31,438 nucleotides of DNA, taken from a virus. A program made the position numbers and the translations under genes. The notes under the pieces were generated by a model. It saw only the letters and a list, made by a program, of their open reading frames with translations, made no database searches and was not told the origin of the DNA. Shown piece after piece: positions 30,683 to 31,438 of this stretch. Within the stretch, counting starts at the first letter, position 1; each line of letters begins with the position of its first letter. Location of the stretch: the IMG/VR virus record IMGVR_UViG_3300046724_000277, positions 1 through 31,438 of that record; one strand, given 5' to 3'.

Positions 30683-31147
30683 TCAGTCGATGCCTTCCCA
30701 AGAGGAACCGCCGCCGACCCCATCGCCGAGCGGTGCCGCCATGCGCACGCGACCCGACGGCGTCGCGCCAACTTCCGAAAGCGCGATGCCGAGTTGTTGC
30801 CACAAGTCGCGCGACATGCGCGCATAGGGTTGCAATTCCATTTTGCTACTTGCGGGATTTTTCGACGCGATGCCGAACGCGCGCACTTGTTCATCGATTT
30901 CATTGACGCGAGCCCACAAGCGCGCGACCTTGCAAAACGCCGCGCCGTCGCCGGTTGAATGCACGCCCGGTTGATACACGTGCTCGATGAGATACGCCCA
31001 CATTTCCGACTCGGCCACACTGAGCGCAATACCGGGCGGCACGACCGGCGCGCCCGCGATTTTTGGTTTGTCTTGTTTCAGTCGGTCGCGATGCGAGTCG
31101 CCGCGAATTAATTTTAAGACCGATGATGTCGGACGCGGACCGGTCAT
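30683..31147 (-). CDS. terS: terminase small subunit, P27 family
   Basis: A 154-residue protein of the P27-type small terminase family. The N-terminal pattern TGPRPTSSVLKLIRGDSHRD, then PPGIALSVAESEMWAYLIEHVYQPGVHS and GDGAAFCKVARLWARVNE, is typical, with the ending MSRDLWQQLGIALSEVGATP. It recognises the cos or pac site and brings the large subunit. AAGGTGAGTGT before the ATG at 31147 fixes the start; the frame to 31402 upstream is composition noise. Together with an HNH protein elsewhere, it suits cos packaging. Confidence 0.88.
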   Translation of the reverse strand: MTGPRPTSSVLKLIRGDSHRDRLKQDKPKIAGAPVVPPGIALSVAESEMWAYLIEHVYQPGVHSTGDGAAFCKVARLWARVNEIDEQVRAFGIASKNPASSKMELQPYARMSRDLWQQLGIALSEVGATPSGRVRMAAPLGDGVGGGSSWEGID

Positions 31148-31438
31148 ACACTCACCTTGAATCCCCTCGCGATATTGCGATGACGACCGGCGACGGCGCG
31201 ACGACCACGGCGCGAAAACATAAAGATATAGGACGCACCCCCGGTGACCCGCTTTTACTGCGATTCGGGATGAGATACCAGCCAGCAGCGACACGAGCGA
31301 AAAAAACTCAATGCGCGCGGCGTGCAATTTCCTATCGCGACTCAGGCGGGCCCGGCCGAGGGTTCTAGATGCCGAGCCCCGCCCGACCCCTGTTTTTTTC
31401 AATTTGGTTGCGAAAAAATAAGCCTGAAGGGCGCGCGG
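31148..31438. other. non-coding leader upstream of small terminase, candidate cos region
   Basis: 291 bases with no credible gene. It contains A/T tracts (near 31296 and 31393-31418), among them TTTTTTC-11-GAAAAAA, an inverted repeat, and GC-rich stretches (GGCGGGCCCGGCCG near 31346). The right window end reads GGGCGCGCGG and the left end CCGGC. Such a stretch before a terS gene is where cos sites and bending-protein sites usually lie. No overhang can be proved here. Confidence 0.45.

Noticed and set aside
1-31438. CRISPR array, diversity-generating retroelement or insertion sequence
   Set aside because: No regularly spaced repeats, no reverse transcriptase or variable/template repeat pair, and no transposase or terminal inverted repeats were seen.

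Overview
The window reads as an essentially complete genome, or nearly so, of a temperate tailed phage (siphovirus morphology, HK97-type head) of a GC-rich proteobacterium. It carries an integrase, a candidate phage attachment site, a replication module, small DNA-binding regulators, and a full head and tail gene set. No host gene was recognised. The host is uncertain. A tRNA-Val(GAC)-like fragment in the attachment region resembles proteobacterial (perhaps alphaproteobacterial) tRNA, but this is weak evidence.

Layout. (1) Positions 31-5218, leftward: a helix-turn-helix protein, small unknown proteins, a CHC2 zinc-finger primase-like protein, a VapE-type helicase, more small proteins, an HNH endonuclease and a Rossmann/methyltransferase-like protein. 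Many of these genes overlap by ATGA, so they look like one transcription unit. (2) Positions 5219-5392: a divergent control region with a TTGAC-N5-GTCAA dyad. (3) Positions 5393-6878, rightward: four small genes, three of them helix-turn-helix-like and one a Cys-rich zinc-ribbon-like protein, probably the lysogeny/early control block. (4) Positions 6879-7261: a non-coding stretch that looks like attP. It has a bidirectional terminator, a truncated tRNA-Val-like core, and GGTACTCC repeats on both flanks. (5) Positions 7262-8761, rightward: tyrosine integrase, then a strong terminator at 8783-8817 lying between converging transcription units. (6) Positions 8823-31147, leftward when read from high to low coordinates: small and large terminase, prohead protease, major capsid protein, portal, a carbohydrate-binding-like protein, head-tail connectors, tail tube, tail chaperones with a -1 frameshift, tape measure, minor tail proteins, NlpC/P60 peptidase, tail tip protein, collagen-like/S74 fibre, further appendage proteins, a small lipoprotein, and an orphan MbcA/ParS/Xre-type antitoxin-domain protein.

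If the two window ends join, the leftward genes form one unbroken series from 5218 through position 1 to 31147 and down to 8823. HNH endonuclease and small terminase would then lie on either side of the ends, where a cos site would be expected. This is an inference from gene order.

Points that stand out: the intact attP-like region with arm repeats around a partial tRNA; a correctly phased A AAA AAA slippery heptamer joining two tail-chaperone frames; a portal gene after the capsid gene instead of before the protease; a 29-bp direct repeat in the gap where the portal would normally be; a zinc-finger primase fragment without a recognised catalytic primase; and no recognisable endolysin or holin.
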